A DNA stretch of 64,000 bases from Candidatus Latescibacterota bacterium. GTDB taxonomy: Bacteria > Latescibacterota > UBA2968. The notes under the pieces are model-generated. The model ran no database searches. It worked only from the letters and a program-made list of their open reading frames with translations, and was not told where the DNA came from. Below, piece by piece: positions 41,910-50,669 of this stretch (position 1 is its first letter; every line of letters begins with the position of its first letter). The stretch spans positions 108,439 through 172,438 of the forward strand of contig JAJEDY010000060.1 in NCBI GenBank assembly GCA_022821275.1, given 5' to 3'. The position numbers and the translations under genes were made by a program.

Positions 41910-43235
41910 GTGATCGTCGATCTTCTCTACTTCTTTTTTGTCTTAGGCGTGCTGGTATTTGTTCACGAACTCGGACATTTTTTAGTCGCCAAAAAATCGG
42001 GTATCAGAGTTGAAACATTTTCACTTGGCTTTCCGCCCAAAGCCGTGGGCATTAAAATTGGCGAGACCGAATACTGCCTCTCGTGGTTGCCCCTGGGGGG
42101 ATATGTCAAGATGGCTGGCATGGACGATTTTGCTCCCGAAGAGGGCAAGGGGAAACCCTGGGAATTTCAGTCGAAGCCGCGCTGGATTCAAATGGCAGTG
42201 CTCATCGCTGGTCCGGCAATGAACTTTTTGTTGGGCTTTTTGCTGTTGTTGACGCTGCGTATGGCGGCGGGTGAAGACGCATTTTTGGACGATTCGCGCG
42301 TGGGTGAGGTACAGACAAATTCCCCCTTTTACACGGCAGGGCTAAGGCCAGGAGACCGCATTTTAACCATTGGAAATACGGCGGTAAATGACTGGGAAGA
42401 AATGGAAGATGCGTTTCTCCTTAATGCCGGTGATGTCGTGCCTGTTGAAATTGAACGAATACCCGCCTACCGATCAGACATGACCGAGCGATTGGCAATT
42501 TCTATCGATTTGACCTCATTCCCCCGCGAAGGCCTGGGGTTGGGATATTATATAACCGCAGAAGTTGGAGCCGTGATGCCCGGAATGCCAGCCGCAGAAA
42601 TCGGCCTGCAACCGGGCGATGTGGTTACATCGGTCAATGGTGTTCCAGTGACGATGTGGTGGGAGATGAGCCGCGAGATCTCCGCACAACCCGGCGTGGA
42701 AATCTCATTGACCTGGCAGCGCAATGACGAAGAGATGACAGCGCAAATTATTCCCGCTCCTCAAACTTTGTATGGCGAAACCGTGGGGCGCATTGGCATT
42801 AATCCGGCTTCAAAACGCAATCCCATTTCCTTTTTTAAGGCCGTGCGCCGCAGCGCAGCAGAAACCATCAATTTGTCAACGGCTATTTTTGGATTTGTCA
42901 AAGGCATCGTTATTGGGGAACAATCCAGCAAGAATTTGGCCGGCCCTGTGGGGATTTTCCAACTGGTGGGACAAAGTGCTGAGCGCGGCTTTTCATTTCT
43001 ACTTTGGTTTATGGCCCTGCTCAGCATTAACCTGGGCGTACTCAATCTGCTACCCATTCCCGTGCTCGATGGAGGCCATCTCACCATTCTTGCGATTGAA
43101 GGCATTATCCGCCGAGATTTATCTGCGCGACACAAAGCCTGGCTCCAACAAGCCGGATTTGCATTTTTGCTCTTCCTGATTATTTATGTAACCTTCAACG
43201 ATATCGGGCGCATTTCCGGATGGTTTGGAAACTAA
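41910..43235 (+). CDS. rseP: site-2 zinc metalloprotease RseP
   Basis: A 441-residue intramembrane protease. Active-site His19-Glu20-x-x-His23 in FVHELGHFLVAKKSG on the first transmembrane helix, two PDZ domains (around residues 125-205 and 215-295), the membrane helix with NLLPIPVLDGGHL (metal-ligand Asp) and a C-terminal span. RseP releases anti-sigma factors in envelope stress. Starts with GTG 41910 after GAGGT. Closes the uppS-cdsA-dxr cluster; a terminator follows. Confidence 0.95.
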   Translation: MIVDLLYFFFVLGVLVFVHELGHFLVAKKSGIRVETFSLGFPPKAVGIKIGETEYCLSWLPLGGYVKMAGMDDFAPEEGKGKPWEFQSKPRWIQMAVLIAGPAMNFLLGFLLLLTLRMAAGEDAFLDDSRVGEVQTNSPFYTAGLRPGDRILTIGNTAVNDWEEMEDAFLLNAGDVVPVEIERIPAYRSDMTERLAISIDLTSFPREGLGLGYYITAEVGAVMPGMPAAEIGLQPGDVVTSVNGVPVTMWWEMSREISAQPGVEISLTWQRNDEEMTAQIIPAPQTLYGETVGRIGINPASKRNPISFFKAVRRSAAETINLSTAIFGFVKGIVIGEQSSKNLAGPVGIFQLVGQSAERGFSFLLWFMALLSINLGVLNLLPIPVLDGGHLTILAIEGIIRRDLSARHKAWLQQAGFAFLLFLIIYVTFNDIGRISGWFGN

Positions 43236-43257
43236 AGCGCCAACTCTCCTATTAGAT

Positions 43258-43290
43258 AAAATCCCCCGCATTTTTGTGGGGGATTTTTTA
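43258..43290. terminator. bidirectional Rho-independent terminator
   Basis: ATCCCCC (43261-43267) and GGGGGAT (43278-43284) form a 7-bp stem (extended by A-T pairs) followed by TTTTT on the plus strand and AAAA before it, between convergent rseP and the lipoprotein gene. Confidence 0.85.
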
Positions 43291-43310
43291 TTTTCAATCA
43301 GCAATCCTCC

Positions 43311-43667
43311 TCACTTCTCACCTTTCTTTGTCGCCTTTCGAAATGCTTCTATTTCACGCCCTGCCGTCTCGCCAAATCGCTGCTGAATCAGAGCAATGAG
43401 CGCATCCCATTTTTCGGGGTGATCCCGACGATCTTTGAGAAATTTCTCAATATCGACCTGTGTAATGCCATGGCGCTTGAACAGTTTTTTGCGCGCCACC
43501 AGCAGCGAATCGGGCGCGTGTACATAATGGCGGTGAAGCTCCATAGCATCTGCAAATAGTTCGATAAATTTCTTATCCGACAGCTTTGACGATGACGGTG
43601 CGGGCTGTTTATCAGTCGCACAGCCAACCGCGCCGAGTAAGAGACACCAGAGGAGCAATCTTTTCAT
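43311..43667 (-). CDS. small putative lipoprotein
   Basis: A 118-residue predicted lipoprotein: MKRLLLWCLLLGAVGC with the lipobox GAVG-Cys16 followed by ATDKQPAPSSS. The rest is helical and charged (FIELFADAMELHRHYVH, KLFKRHGITQVDIEKFLKD, IALIQQRFGE), resembling small DUF-type lipoproteins with unknown roles. ATG 43667 is chosen because it gives the signal peptide; the frame continues to a TTG at 43694. The 3' end contains CTCACTT and CTCACCT, another pair of heptamers at a gene end. Confidence 0.72.
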   Translation of the reverse strand: MKRLLLWCLLLGAVGCATDKQPAPSSSKLSDKKFIELFADAMELHRHYVHAPDSLLVARKKLFKRHGITQVDIEKFLKDRRDHPEKWDALIALIQQRFGETAGREIEAFRKATKKGEK

Positions 43668-43765
43668 AACAGAGTTCCAAAGAGAGAATCCCAAAGAGGT
43701 CCTTCCACAATTCCCTTAAAATACGTCACAATAACACATAAATATAAATAATCTATATAAAACAA

Positions 43766-43794
43766 TTGACTTTTGAAACGCGAATTACTAATTT
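43766..43794 (+). promoter_or_regulatory. promoter of the dcw cluster
   Basis: TTGACT at 43766-43771 with -10-like TAATTT (43789-43794, 17-bp spacer) or ACTAAT (43787-43792, 15-bp spacer), directly upstream of the GTGG operator repeats and 95 bp before mraZ. Confidence 0.45.
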
Positions 43795-43801
43795 AACTCA
43801 G

Positions 43802-43831
43802 GTGGCGTAATGTGGTGGATTGTGGTGGATT
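43802..43831 (+). promoter_or_regulatory. MraZ operator (three 10-bp direct repeats)
   Basis: GTGGCGTAAT, GTGGTGGATT, GTGGTGGATT: GTGG repeated exactly every 10 bp at 43802, 43812 and 43822. MraZ rings bind three or four TGGGN-type or GTGG-type boxes with 10-bp spacing upstream of their own gene. The position between the promoter and mraZ fits autoregulation of the cluster. Confidence 0.8.
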
Positions 43832-43888
43832 TTATTTTTTTATATATCACTTTGTAAAATAATAGTTTATATCCCCCAGGCTTCTCAG

Positions 43889-44335
43889 ATGCCCGATAAT
43901 TGTCCAGAGTTTTATGGCGACTTTGAAAATATCCCCATCGATACCAAGGGTCGCTTAATTGTTCCTGCAGCATTTCGGAACGCATTACCCCCTGGCGTAA
44001 GCTCAGTTATTGTCACGCAGTGGTTTGATGGCTGTTTGGCCGCATTTGATCCCGATGGATGGCGGCGGATCATTGATCAACTCCGCAACATGGGACACTC
44101 GCAAGTCCAGTCAAGACAATTAGTTAGAGCAATGGCAGGACGTGCATCTGAAGTAAAACTCGACCGCCAGGGGCGTGCATTGATCCCCCGAAAGCGTCTG
44201 GATTCGGTCGGTATTACAGATCGGGCAACGCTGGCAGGCGCCGTTGAATGTATTGAAATTTGGGATCCGGATAAGTATAACGAAGCTCAAAATGCCGTCA
44301 ATCTGGAAGAGATAGCAGAAGGATTAGAGCGATAG
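43889..44335 (+). CDS. mraZ: transcriptional regulator MraZ
   Basis: A 148-residue MraZ with two AbrB-like halves: FENIPIDTKGRLIVPAAFRN (residues about 12-31) and SEVKLDRQGRALIPRKRLDS (about 86-105), each with the DxxGR motif. It binds GTGG repeats and controls the dcw cluster. ATG 43889 is chosen because the MraZ fold begins here; the in-frame sequence up to 43820 would cover the operator repeats. Confidence 0.95.
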   Translation: MPDNCPEFYGDFENIPIDTKGRLIVPAAFRNALPPGVSSVIVTQWFDGCLAAFDPDGWRRIIDQLRNMGHSQVQSRQLVRAMAGRASEVKLDRQGRALIPRKRLDSVGITDRATLAGAVECIEIWDPDKYNEAQNAVNLEEIAEGLER

Positions 44336-44411
44336 ATAATATTCCAAAAATGGAATAAATATTCAGAATAAATATTCGAATACACAACAACAAAACTAAA
44401 AACAACAAGTT

Positions 44412-45386
44412 ATGCACCAAAAGGCCCCAGAGTATCACATTCCGATCTTGGGGCCAGATGTGTCAAAATATCTCATAACCGATCCCGATGGAATTTATGT
44501 CGATGCGACTTTGGGCGGAGGTGGACACGCTGAAATTATACTCAAAAGCCTGGGACCTGAAGGCAGATTGATCGGCATTGACCGCGACCCCAAAGCCATT
44601 GAAGTCGCGGCAAAACGCCTGATCCCGTTTAAAGATCGCGTTTATACAGTGCAAGCACCGTTTTGGAATCTTCGACATATTTTGGCTGAACAAGGACTCG
44701 CGACAATCACAGGCATCTTATTCGACCTGGGCCTCTCATCTCACCAGATTGATAATGCCGACCGGGGATTCAGTTTTCAGCAACGCGGGGTGCTCGATAT
44801 GCGTATGGGACCCGATGCAAATTACACAGCTCACGAAGTGGTCAATTCTTATTCGCATGAAAAATTGACCCATATCATCAAAACTTATGGCGAAGAACGC
44901 GCTGCTGCCCGCATTGCCCGAGCAATCTGTGAAAATAGACCTCTTAATTATACAGACGATCTGGCCGATGTAATTGTGCGACACAGCTATGGGGCTCGAA
45001 AGCAAAAGACGCTTGCACGGGTATTTCAGGCACTTCGCATTGAAGTGAACGACGAATTGACACATCTTGAAGACGCGTTCCAAACAGCTATTGATCTGCT
45101 CGAACCCGGTGGGCGCATTGGCGTATTGTCTTACCATTCGCTGGAACACCGGGTGGTCAAACGCGTCTTTGAATCAGGCACGCGCGAATGTATCGGGCCT
45201 ATTGATTTACCCGTATGCGCCTGTGATCGCCTGCCTGTATTGACTTTGCCGAGAAAGCGAGCCATTCGACCAAATCGGGCGGAAATCGTCCAAAATCCAC
45301 GGGCACGCAGCGCAACACTTCGCATGGCGCAACGCCTCGGTGTTTCCGCTCAGCCCTGGTTATGTCATCAAGAGGCCCTGTCGTGA
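44412..45386 (+). CDS. rsmH: 16S rRNA (cytosine1402-N4)-methyltransferase
   Basis: A 324-residue RsmH (MraW). HIPILGPDVSKYL at the start, SAM motif YVDATLGGGGHAEIIL, LFDLGLSSHQIDNADRGFSF, RIAVNDEL equivalent ALRIEVNDELTHLE, and the C-terminal ARSATLRMAQRL. It methylates the ribosomal P-site. The 76-bp gap to mraZ is AT-rich and holds ATTCCA-AAAA-TGGAAT. No clear ribosome site before ATG 44412. The stop overlaps ftsL. Confidence 0.97.
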   Translation: MHQKAPEYHIPILGPDVSKYLITDPDGIYVDATLGGGGHAEIILKSLGPEGRLIGIDRDPKAIEVAAKRLIPFKDRVYTVQAPFWNLRHILAEQGLATITGILFDLGLSSHQIDNADRGFSFQQRGVLDMRMGPDANYTAHEVVNSYSHEKLTHIIKTYGEERAAARIARAICENRPLNYTDDLADVIVRHSYGARKQKTLARVFQALRIEVNDELTHLEDAFQTAIDLLEPGGRIGVLSYHSLEHRVVKRVFESGTRECIGPIDLPVCACDRLPVLTLPRKRAIRPNRAEIVQNPRARSATLRMAQRLGVSAQPWLCHQEALS

Positions 45387-45676
45387 ATCCAGAACCTCGC
45401 GCACCCTGGGGAATTTATCGCACTGGTTTTTTATCAATCATTCTCCTCGTTGCGGGATTGCTAATTTATATGTGGGGGCATGTGCAAACCCTGAGTCAGG
45501 GGCGTGAAATTGATCGGCTACTTGCAGAGCAGAAAAATCTTTTAAATCAGCAAGAGCGACTCCTGGCACGCACAGCGAGTTTAAAGCAGAGCAATCGCAT
45601 TCGCGATATTGCTGCTCGGAAATTGGGTATGGTGTTCCCCACTGATCCACCGAAGAATTTGTATTTGAGTCGATAA
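45383..45676 (+). CDS. ftsL: cell division protein FtsL-like
   Basis: A 97-residue (104 from ATG 45362) bitopic membrane protein: short basic/Pro-rich cytoplasmic start, membrane helix FLSIILLVAGLLIYMW, then a coiled coil (EIDRLLAEQKNLLNQQERLL) and a conserved FtsL-like end (RIRDIAARKLGMVFP). FtsL joins FtsB/FtsQ to activate FtsWI. GTG 45383 is preferred because it overlaps the rsmH stop as GTGA and has AAGAGG 7-8 bp upstream; the ATG at 45362 has none. Identified by position and topology since FtsL sequences diverge. Confidence 0.85.
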   Translation: MNPEPRAPWGIYRTGFLSIILLVAGLLIYMWGHVQTLSQGREIDRLLAEQKNLLNQQERLLARTASLKQSNRIRDIAARKLGMVFPTDPPKNLYLSR

Positions 45677-47754
45677 TGAATACTCGCCTAAGAATAATCG
45701 CGCTTTTCGGTACGGGATTCGCGCTCCTTTTGGCGTTTCGGCTGGTTTCCCTACAGGTCTGGTCGGAGAAGGAATACGAAGAAAAAGCGCTCGATCAGCA
45801 TTTCAAGAAGCGAGTTTTACTCGCAGAGCGAGGTCGTATTTTTGACCGCCGCGGCCGGGTGCTGGCGACAAGTCTCGAATCCCAATCGTTCTTTCTCAAT
45901 CAAATATCCGATAGAGACAGCCTGCGTGCGCTCGCCGTTCGGTTTTCCCGACAATCTGGGCACGATGAAGCAACTCTTCTCGAAAAGGTAGATCGCTCGC
46001 GCTCCTTCGTGTGGCTCGCTCGTCAAGTCATTGATGCGCCTACCGAATTACCAGAAGGTATCGGACACATTGTCGAGATGCGACGCAATTACCCCATGGG
46101 TTCTCTTGCGGGCCAGGTGTTGGGATATACCGATACCGATGGACAGGGAATCGAAGGGATTGAGCGCGCTTTTGATCCAATCTTAAGAGGCGAACCAGGT
46201 GAGTTATCCGCACGCGTTGACGCGCGAGGTCAAATACTCAGCACACTCGGCGCAGTTCGGAAAATGCCCAAAAATGGCGATGACATCACCCTTACCATAG
46301 ATGCCGACTATCAGGCTATTGCAGAAGAAGAGTTGCTAAAAGGCATGCAGAAATTCAATGCCAAAAGCGGCATTGCCATTGTGATGGAACCCCACACGGG
46401 AGAAATTTTAGCACTGGCAAACGCGCCATTTTACGATCCAAATGATTTTTCAAAATCAGAACTCTGGATACGGCGCAATCGGTCAGCGACAGATCAGTTC
46501 GAGCCGGGTTCGACCTTTAAGGTTGTGGCATTTGCCGCCGCGCTCGAAGCCGGTCTGGTTGAGCCAGAAGATAAAATTTTCTGCGAAAATGGCAGAATGC
46601 GTATCGCTGGTGGCAAGGTGCTTCGAGATTCACATCCATCTGGTTGGCTGACCGTGCGAGAAGTAATGGAAGAATCGAGCAATATTGGCACGGCTAAAAT
46701 TGCTCGTAAGGTAGAAAAAGGTCCCCTGCATAAGCAGATACGCTTGTTTGGCTTTGGCGCTAAAACAGGTGCGGATTTGCCGGGCGAAGTCGGCGGCCAA
46801 CTTCGGCATCCAGATAAATGGTCTACGCGATCTTTAGAAACCATTTCCATTGGGCAAGAGATCGCCGTGACCGCTCTTCAGGTTGCCTCTGCTTATAGCG
46901 CAATTGCCAATGGGGGACGATTGATGACGCCGCGCATTTTTTTGAGAGCTTCTCGCAAAGATTCCACAATGGTTGAAGGATCGCCCAGACCTATTCGACG
47001 GGTGATATCACCCAAAACAGCGCGCACGCTTACCAGTTTCCTCGAAGGTGTTGTCAGCCACGGCACGGGAAAAAATGCACGCATAACCGGTTATCGGGTC
47101 GCCGGAAAAACCGGAACAGCGCAACAGGTGAAAGAAGGACAACCCGGATACGATCCCAACCGCTACATTCCGTCTTTTGTGGGATTTTTGCCCGTTGAAC
47201 GCCCCGAGTTGCTGTGTCTGGTAGCCATAGACAGCCCCGAAAGGATCCACTGGGCAAGTCTGGTTGCCGCGCCTGTTTTTAAACGTATTGTACAGCGAAT
47301 TTTGAGTCTAAAGCAGGCTCCTTTACGCCACAGCGCGCCCCTGCTCGAAGAACAACCGCCGCCACCTCCACGCACCGACATTCATCTGGTGGGCCTTTCG
47401 CGGAAAGCTGCAACAGATGCTCTGAAACGTCTGGGGATGACCTATCAAATCGTTGGTGAGGGAGATCGCGTTGTTGGGCAGCATATCGACATTGAAGAAA
47501 ATAATGTCTCGCTATTTTTGGCTACTGCGCCAATCTCTACCCCCGGCCACAGCGCAGAGGACAAAGACTCAGATTCGCTTTACATGCCCGATGTGCGAGG
47601 CGCGCCCGTGCGGCAGGCAGTTGCACAATTGACACAACTGGGATTTCAGATCAAAATCTCGGGCAGTGGGCGAGTGGTCGCACAGTCGCCCGAACCGGGT
47701 GTACCCGTCAAACCGGGAACAATATGTGCCGTCGAATGCAAACGAGAAAGTTGA
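45676..47754 (+). CDS. ftsI: peptidoglycan transpeptidase FtsI/PBP with two PASTA domains
   Basis: A 692-residue class-B penicillin-binding protein. N-terminal membrane helix (IIALFGTGFALLLAFRLV), dimerisation domain with RGRIFDRRGRVLA, and transpeptidase motifs Ser279-Thr-Phe-Lys282, Ser334-Ser-Asn336 and Lys478-Thr-Gly-Thr481. Two C-terminal PASTA domains (about 565-620 and 635-692: MPDVRGAPVRQAVAQLTQLG) follow a Pro-rich linker (EEQPPPPPRT). It crosslinks septal wall. The start overlaps ftsL as TAATG. PASTA tails on FtsI are typical of SpoVD/PBP2x-like proteins and several diderm phyla outside Proteobacteria. Confidence 0.96.
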   Translation: MNTRLRIIALFGTGFALLLAFRLVSLQVWSEKEYEEKALDQHFKKRVLLAERGRIFDRRGRVLATSLESQSFFLNQISDRDSLRALAVRFSRQSGHDEATLLEKVDRSRSFVWLARQVIDAPTELPEGIGHIVEMRRNYPMGSLAGQVLGYTDTDGQGIEGIERAFDPILRGEPGELSARVDARGQILSTLGAVRKMPKNGDDITLTIDADYQAIAEEELLKGMQKFNAKSGIAIVMEPHTGEILALANAPFYDPNDFSKSELWIRRNRSATDQFEPGSTFKVVAFAAALEAGLVEPEDKIFCENGRMRIAGGKVLRDSHPSGWLTVREVMEESSNIGTAKIARKVEKGPLHKQIRLFGFGAKTGADLPGEVGGQLRHPDKWSTRSLETISIGQEIAVTALQVASAYSAIANGGRLMTPRIFLRASRKDSTMVEGSPRPIRRVISPKTARTLTSFLEGVVSHGTGKNARITGYRVAGKTGTAQQVKEGQPGYDPNRYIPSFVGFLPVERPELLCLVAIDSPERIHWASLVAAPVFKRIVQRILSLKQAPLRHSAPLLEEQPPPPPRTDIHLVGLSRKAATDALKRLGMTYQIVGEGDRVVGQHIDIEENNVSLFLATAPISTPGHSAEDKDSDSLYMPDVRGAPVRQAVAQLTQLGFQIKISGSGRVVAQSPEPGVPVKPGTICAVECKRES

Positions 47755-47757
47755 GAT

Positions 47758-49212
47758 ATGCGCCTGCAAGAACTGCTATCCGACGTGCCAGATGTTGTGA
47801 GGAGGCGCGGAAATAATCCCAATATCGAGGATATTGCAACCCATTCGGGACGCGTTAAGGGAGGCGATGTATTTGTCGCGCTCAGTAGCGATGGACACTT
47901 TCCAGATCGACATCCTTTTATTTCTGAGGCGGTTCAAGCCGGTGCTCGAGCCATTGTTGCCGAACGCGATGTCGATGTGGGGAATACGGCTTTTGTTCAA
48001 ACGACCAACACGCACCGTGCACTTGCACATATTGCCCGTCGTTTTTACAACAGACCGAGCGAACATTTAAAAATGATTGGTGTTACGGGCACCAATGGCA
48101 AAACATCGACTGTTTATCTCATCCGTGCGGTGCTCGAAGTGGCTGGCCTCGCACCGGGTTTGATTGGAACCATTGAACACGACCTCGGCACAACACGCGA
48201 AATATCGCACAATTCTACGCCACAGGCACACGACTTACATCGCATGTTTCGCACAATGGTCGATGCGGGATGTCGGTCAGCAGCGATGGAAGTGACTTCA
48301 CACGGGCTGGCACAAAACCGCGTATTGGGCATTGATTACGAAGTTGCGGTATTTACTAACCTGACGCGCGATCACCTGGATTATCACAACACGCCAGGCG
48401 CCTATTTGGCTGCCAAGGCACGGCTCTTTGACAATCTCAGATCGGATGCTTATGCAGTCGTCAATACAGACGATGCGGCATCAAAGACATTGATACAAAA
48501 ATGTTCGGCACACTTGTTGAGCTATGGCCGATCAGAAGAGGCGACAGTGCGCATTTTAGAAGGTAACTCTTCACAGGAGGGTACGCATCTTCGCTTGCAA
48601 ACGCCGCACGGACAGATGGACCTGGAACTGGCTCTTCGGGGCGATTTTCAGTTGTATAATGCCACTGCGGCTGTCACTGCTGGCCTCGCATTGGAGATCG
48701 AACCTGACATCATCGCAGATGCTTTGCGCGAAATTCGGATCCCAGGTCGCTTTGAAGGCATTGATTGTGGACAAGATTTTGGGGTATTTGTCGATTATGC
48801 ACACGCGCCAGATGGACTTGAAAATGTGCTTCAAACCGCACGCGCATTTGCCCGAGGACAATTGATCTGCGTATTTGGATGCGGTGGGGACCGCGATAAG
48901 GGCAAGCGACCTGTGATGGGCGGCCTGTCTGCTCGGTTGGCCGATCTGTCTGTGGTGACATCAGACAATCCTCGCACCGAAGACCCCGATGCCATTATTG
49001 CCGATATTTTGCCCGGTCTGGGCGATGCCCCACACATCGTTGAACCCAATCGCCGACGGGCAATTGAAAAGGCCATTGCAAAAGCGCAAACGGGCGACCT
49101 CGTGCTCATAGCGGGCAAGGGACATGAAAATTATCAGGAAATCAATGGGATAAAAAATCCTTTTGATGATCGGGAAGTTGCACGAGAAATACTCAAGTGC
49201 AAAGAGGGGTGA
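47758..49212 (+). CDS. murE: UDP-MurNAc-tripeptide synthetase
   Basis: A 484-residue Mur ligase. P-loop VTGTNGKTSTVYL near residue 110, THEXX-type loops, and the DNPR specificity motif in VVTSDNPRTEDPDAI near residue 405, which marks meso-diaminopimelate as the added amino acid. C-terminal GKGHENYQ is a family hallmark. It follows ftsI after 3 bp. The DAP specificity agrees with the dapA/dapB genes at 26476 and 27592. Confidence 0.96.
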   Translation: MRLQELLSDVPDVVRRRGNNPNIEDIATHSGRVKGGDVFVALSSDGHFPDRHPFISEAVQAGARAIVAERDVDVGNTAFVQTTNTHRALAHIARRFYNRPSEHLKMIGVTGTNGKTSTVYLIRAVLEVAGLAPGLIGTIEHDLGTTREISHNSTPQAHDLHRMFRTMVDAGCRSAAMEVTSHGLAQNRVLGIDYEVAVFTNLTRDHLDYHNTPGAYLAAKARLFDNLRSDAYAVVNTDDAASKTLIQKCSAHLLSYGRSEEATVRILEGNSSQEGTHLRLQTPHGQMDLELALRGDFQLYNATAAVTAGLALEIEPDIIADALREIRIPGRFEGIDCGQDFGVFVDYAHAPDGLENVLQTARAFARGQLICVFGCGGDRDKGKRPVMGGLSARLADLSVVTSDNPRTEDPDAIIADILPGLGDAPHIVEPNRRRAIEKAIAKAQTGDLVLIAGKGHENYQEINGIKNPFDDREVAREILKCKEG

Positions 49213-50588
49213 TGGGTTATATGGAAGGACTCACACTATCAGATGTAATTGAATCGACCCATGGCCACTGGATCGGACGGGATGATCCCTCCGCTATTGT
49301 GCCAACCGGAGTCAGTATTGATACGCGGACACTCAAACCGGGCGAAATTTTCTTTGCCTTGCCCGGCGAAAAGGTCGATGGTCACCAATTTTTGGACGCT
49401 GCATTTGATAGGGGAGCCTGTGCTGCTGTAGTCGCCAGATCTGGTGATCGAGAATCTGGACAAGCACTGATCGCTGTCGATGCTCCCGATTTAGCTCTGG
49501 GTGATCTGGCGCGGCTTTATCGCAGGCGTTTCGACATTCCCGTTATCGGCATTACGGGTAGCAGTGGCAAAACCACGACTAAAGATATGATCGCTGCTGT
49601 TTTGAGCACGCGGTATCGGGTTTTGGCGACGCAGGGAAATCTCAATAACAGACTGGGAGTGCCGCTCACCTTATTCAACCTGTCGGCCCATTGCGATGTC
49701 GCAGTTATTGAAATGGGCATTAGCGAACGCGGTGGCATGCGCTATCTGTGCGAAATTGCGCAACCGACCATCGGCATGATAACCAATATCGGACCAGCAC
49801 ATATCGAGTTTTTCGGCTCTGTAGAGGGTGTGGCAAAAGCCAAAGGGGAACTTCTGGAATATCTAGACGAGTCTTCTATGACTATCTTGAATCTCGATGA
49901 CCTGTTTTTGTCCAAGGAGAGAGCAAAAGTTAAGGGGAGACTCCTGGGCATCGGCATCGAGCAGATATGTCAGTTTCGTGGGGAGGGACTCAAACTGGAT
50001 CAGAAGGGCTTTGGTCATTTCTCTCTACAGGGCCATTCTTTTCACCTGTCAATTCCGGGCAAGCACAATGTGTATAACGCGCTAATGGCCGCAACGACGG
50101 GATGGGCTCTCGACGTGCCCTTACAAGATGCGGCAAAAGCACTTGAAAATTTTACGCTGACCGAATTGAGAAGTCAGGTACTGGAACACAATGGGATTCG
50201 CATGATCAACGACACATACAACGCCAACCCCGCGTCGATGCAGGCAGCACTTGAGACCCTATCGCAAATTGAGGTGGATGGTCGGCGGATTGCAGTAGTG
50301 GGCGATATGCGCGAATTAGGCGCAATGACCTGCGACGCACATCGGGAATTGGGGCGCGACGTGGGCAACCGGAAAATTGACGCACTTTTCGCGCTGGGTG
50401 ACCTGGCACCCGTAGTCGTTGAAGGGGGGCGCGAAGCAGGCATAGATCAGGCGTGGGCTTATACAGACCGGGATGCGTTAACCGGGGCATTGCAGGCTTA
50501 TTTGAAACCCGGAGATTTAATGCTCATCAAGGGATCGCGCGGCATTGCAATGGAAAGAATAGTGACAGCACTGGGGTTTGAAATGTAG
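49212..50588 (+). CDS. murF: UDP-MurNAc-tripeptide-D-Ala-D-Ala ligase
   Basis: A 458-residue MurF. P-loop IGITGSSGKTTTKDM near residue 110, NNRLGVPLTLF, IEMGISERGGMRYL, NIGPAHIEFF, and NDTYNANPASMQAAL. It adds D-Ala-D-Ala, completing the pentapeptide. Start ATG 49212 overlaps the murE stop as TGATG and follows AGAGGGG; ATG 49221 is an alternative with better spacing. In most genomes mraY and murD would come next; they are absent here. Confidence 0.96.
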   Translation: MGYMEGLTLSDVIESTHGHWIGRDDPSAIVPTGVSIDTRTLKPGEIFFALPGEKVDGHQFLDAAFDRGACAAVVARSGDRESGQALIAVDAPDLALGDLARLYRRRFDIPVIGITGSSGKTTTKDMIAAVLSTRYRVLATQGNLNNRLGVPLTLFNLSAHCDVAVIEMGISERGGMRYLCEIAQPTIGMITNIGPAHIEFFGSVEGVAKAKGELLEYLDESSMTILNLDDLFLSKERAKVKGRLLGIGIEQICQFRGEGLKLDQKGFGHFSLQGHSFHLSIPGKHNVYNALMAATTGWALDVPLQDAAKALENFTLTELRSQVLEHNGIRMINDTYNANPASMQAALETLSQIEVDGRRIAVVGDMRELGAMTCDAHRELGRDVGNRKIDALFALGDLAPVVVEGGREAGIDQAWAYTDRDALTGALQAYLKPGDLMLIKGSRGIAMERIVTALGFEM

Positions 50589-50593
50589 GGCGA

Positions 50594-50668
50594 GTCAGCT
50601 ATCATCCGCCCTTCCACCACCCCGTTTAGATAGGCTGACAGATCGCCGACCGCCAATAGCTTTTACAT
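50594..50668. repeat. inverted/degenerate repeat between murF and ftsW
   Basis: TCAGCTATC (from about 50595) is matched by GATAGGCTGA (from about 50629) with one extra base, and is followed by GCTGACA-GATCGCC-GACCGCC, which reads as degenerate heptamers. The gap sits exactly where mraY and murD are usually found. Confidence 0.4.
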
Positions 50669-50669
50669 T

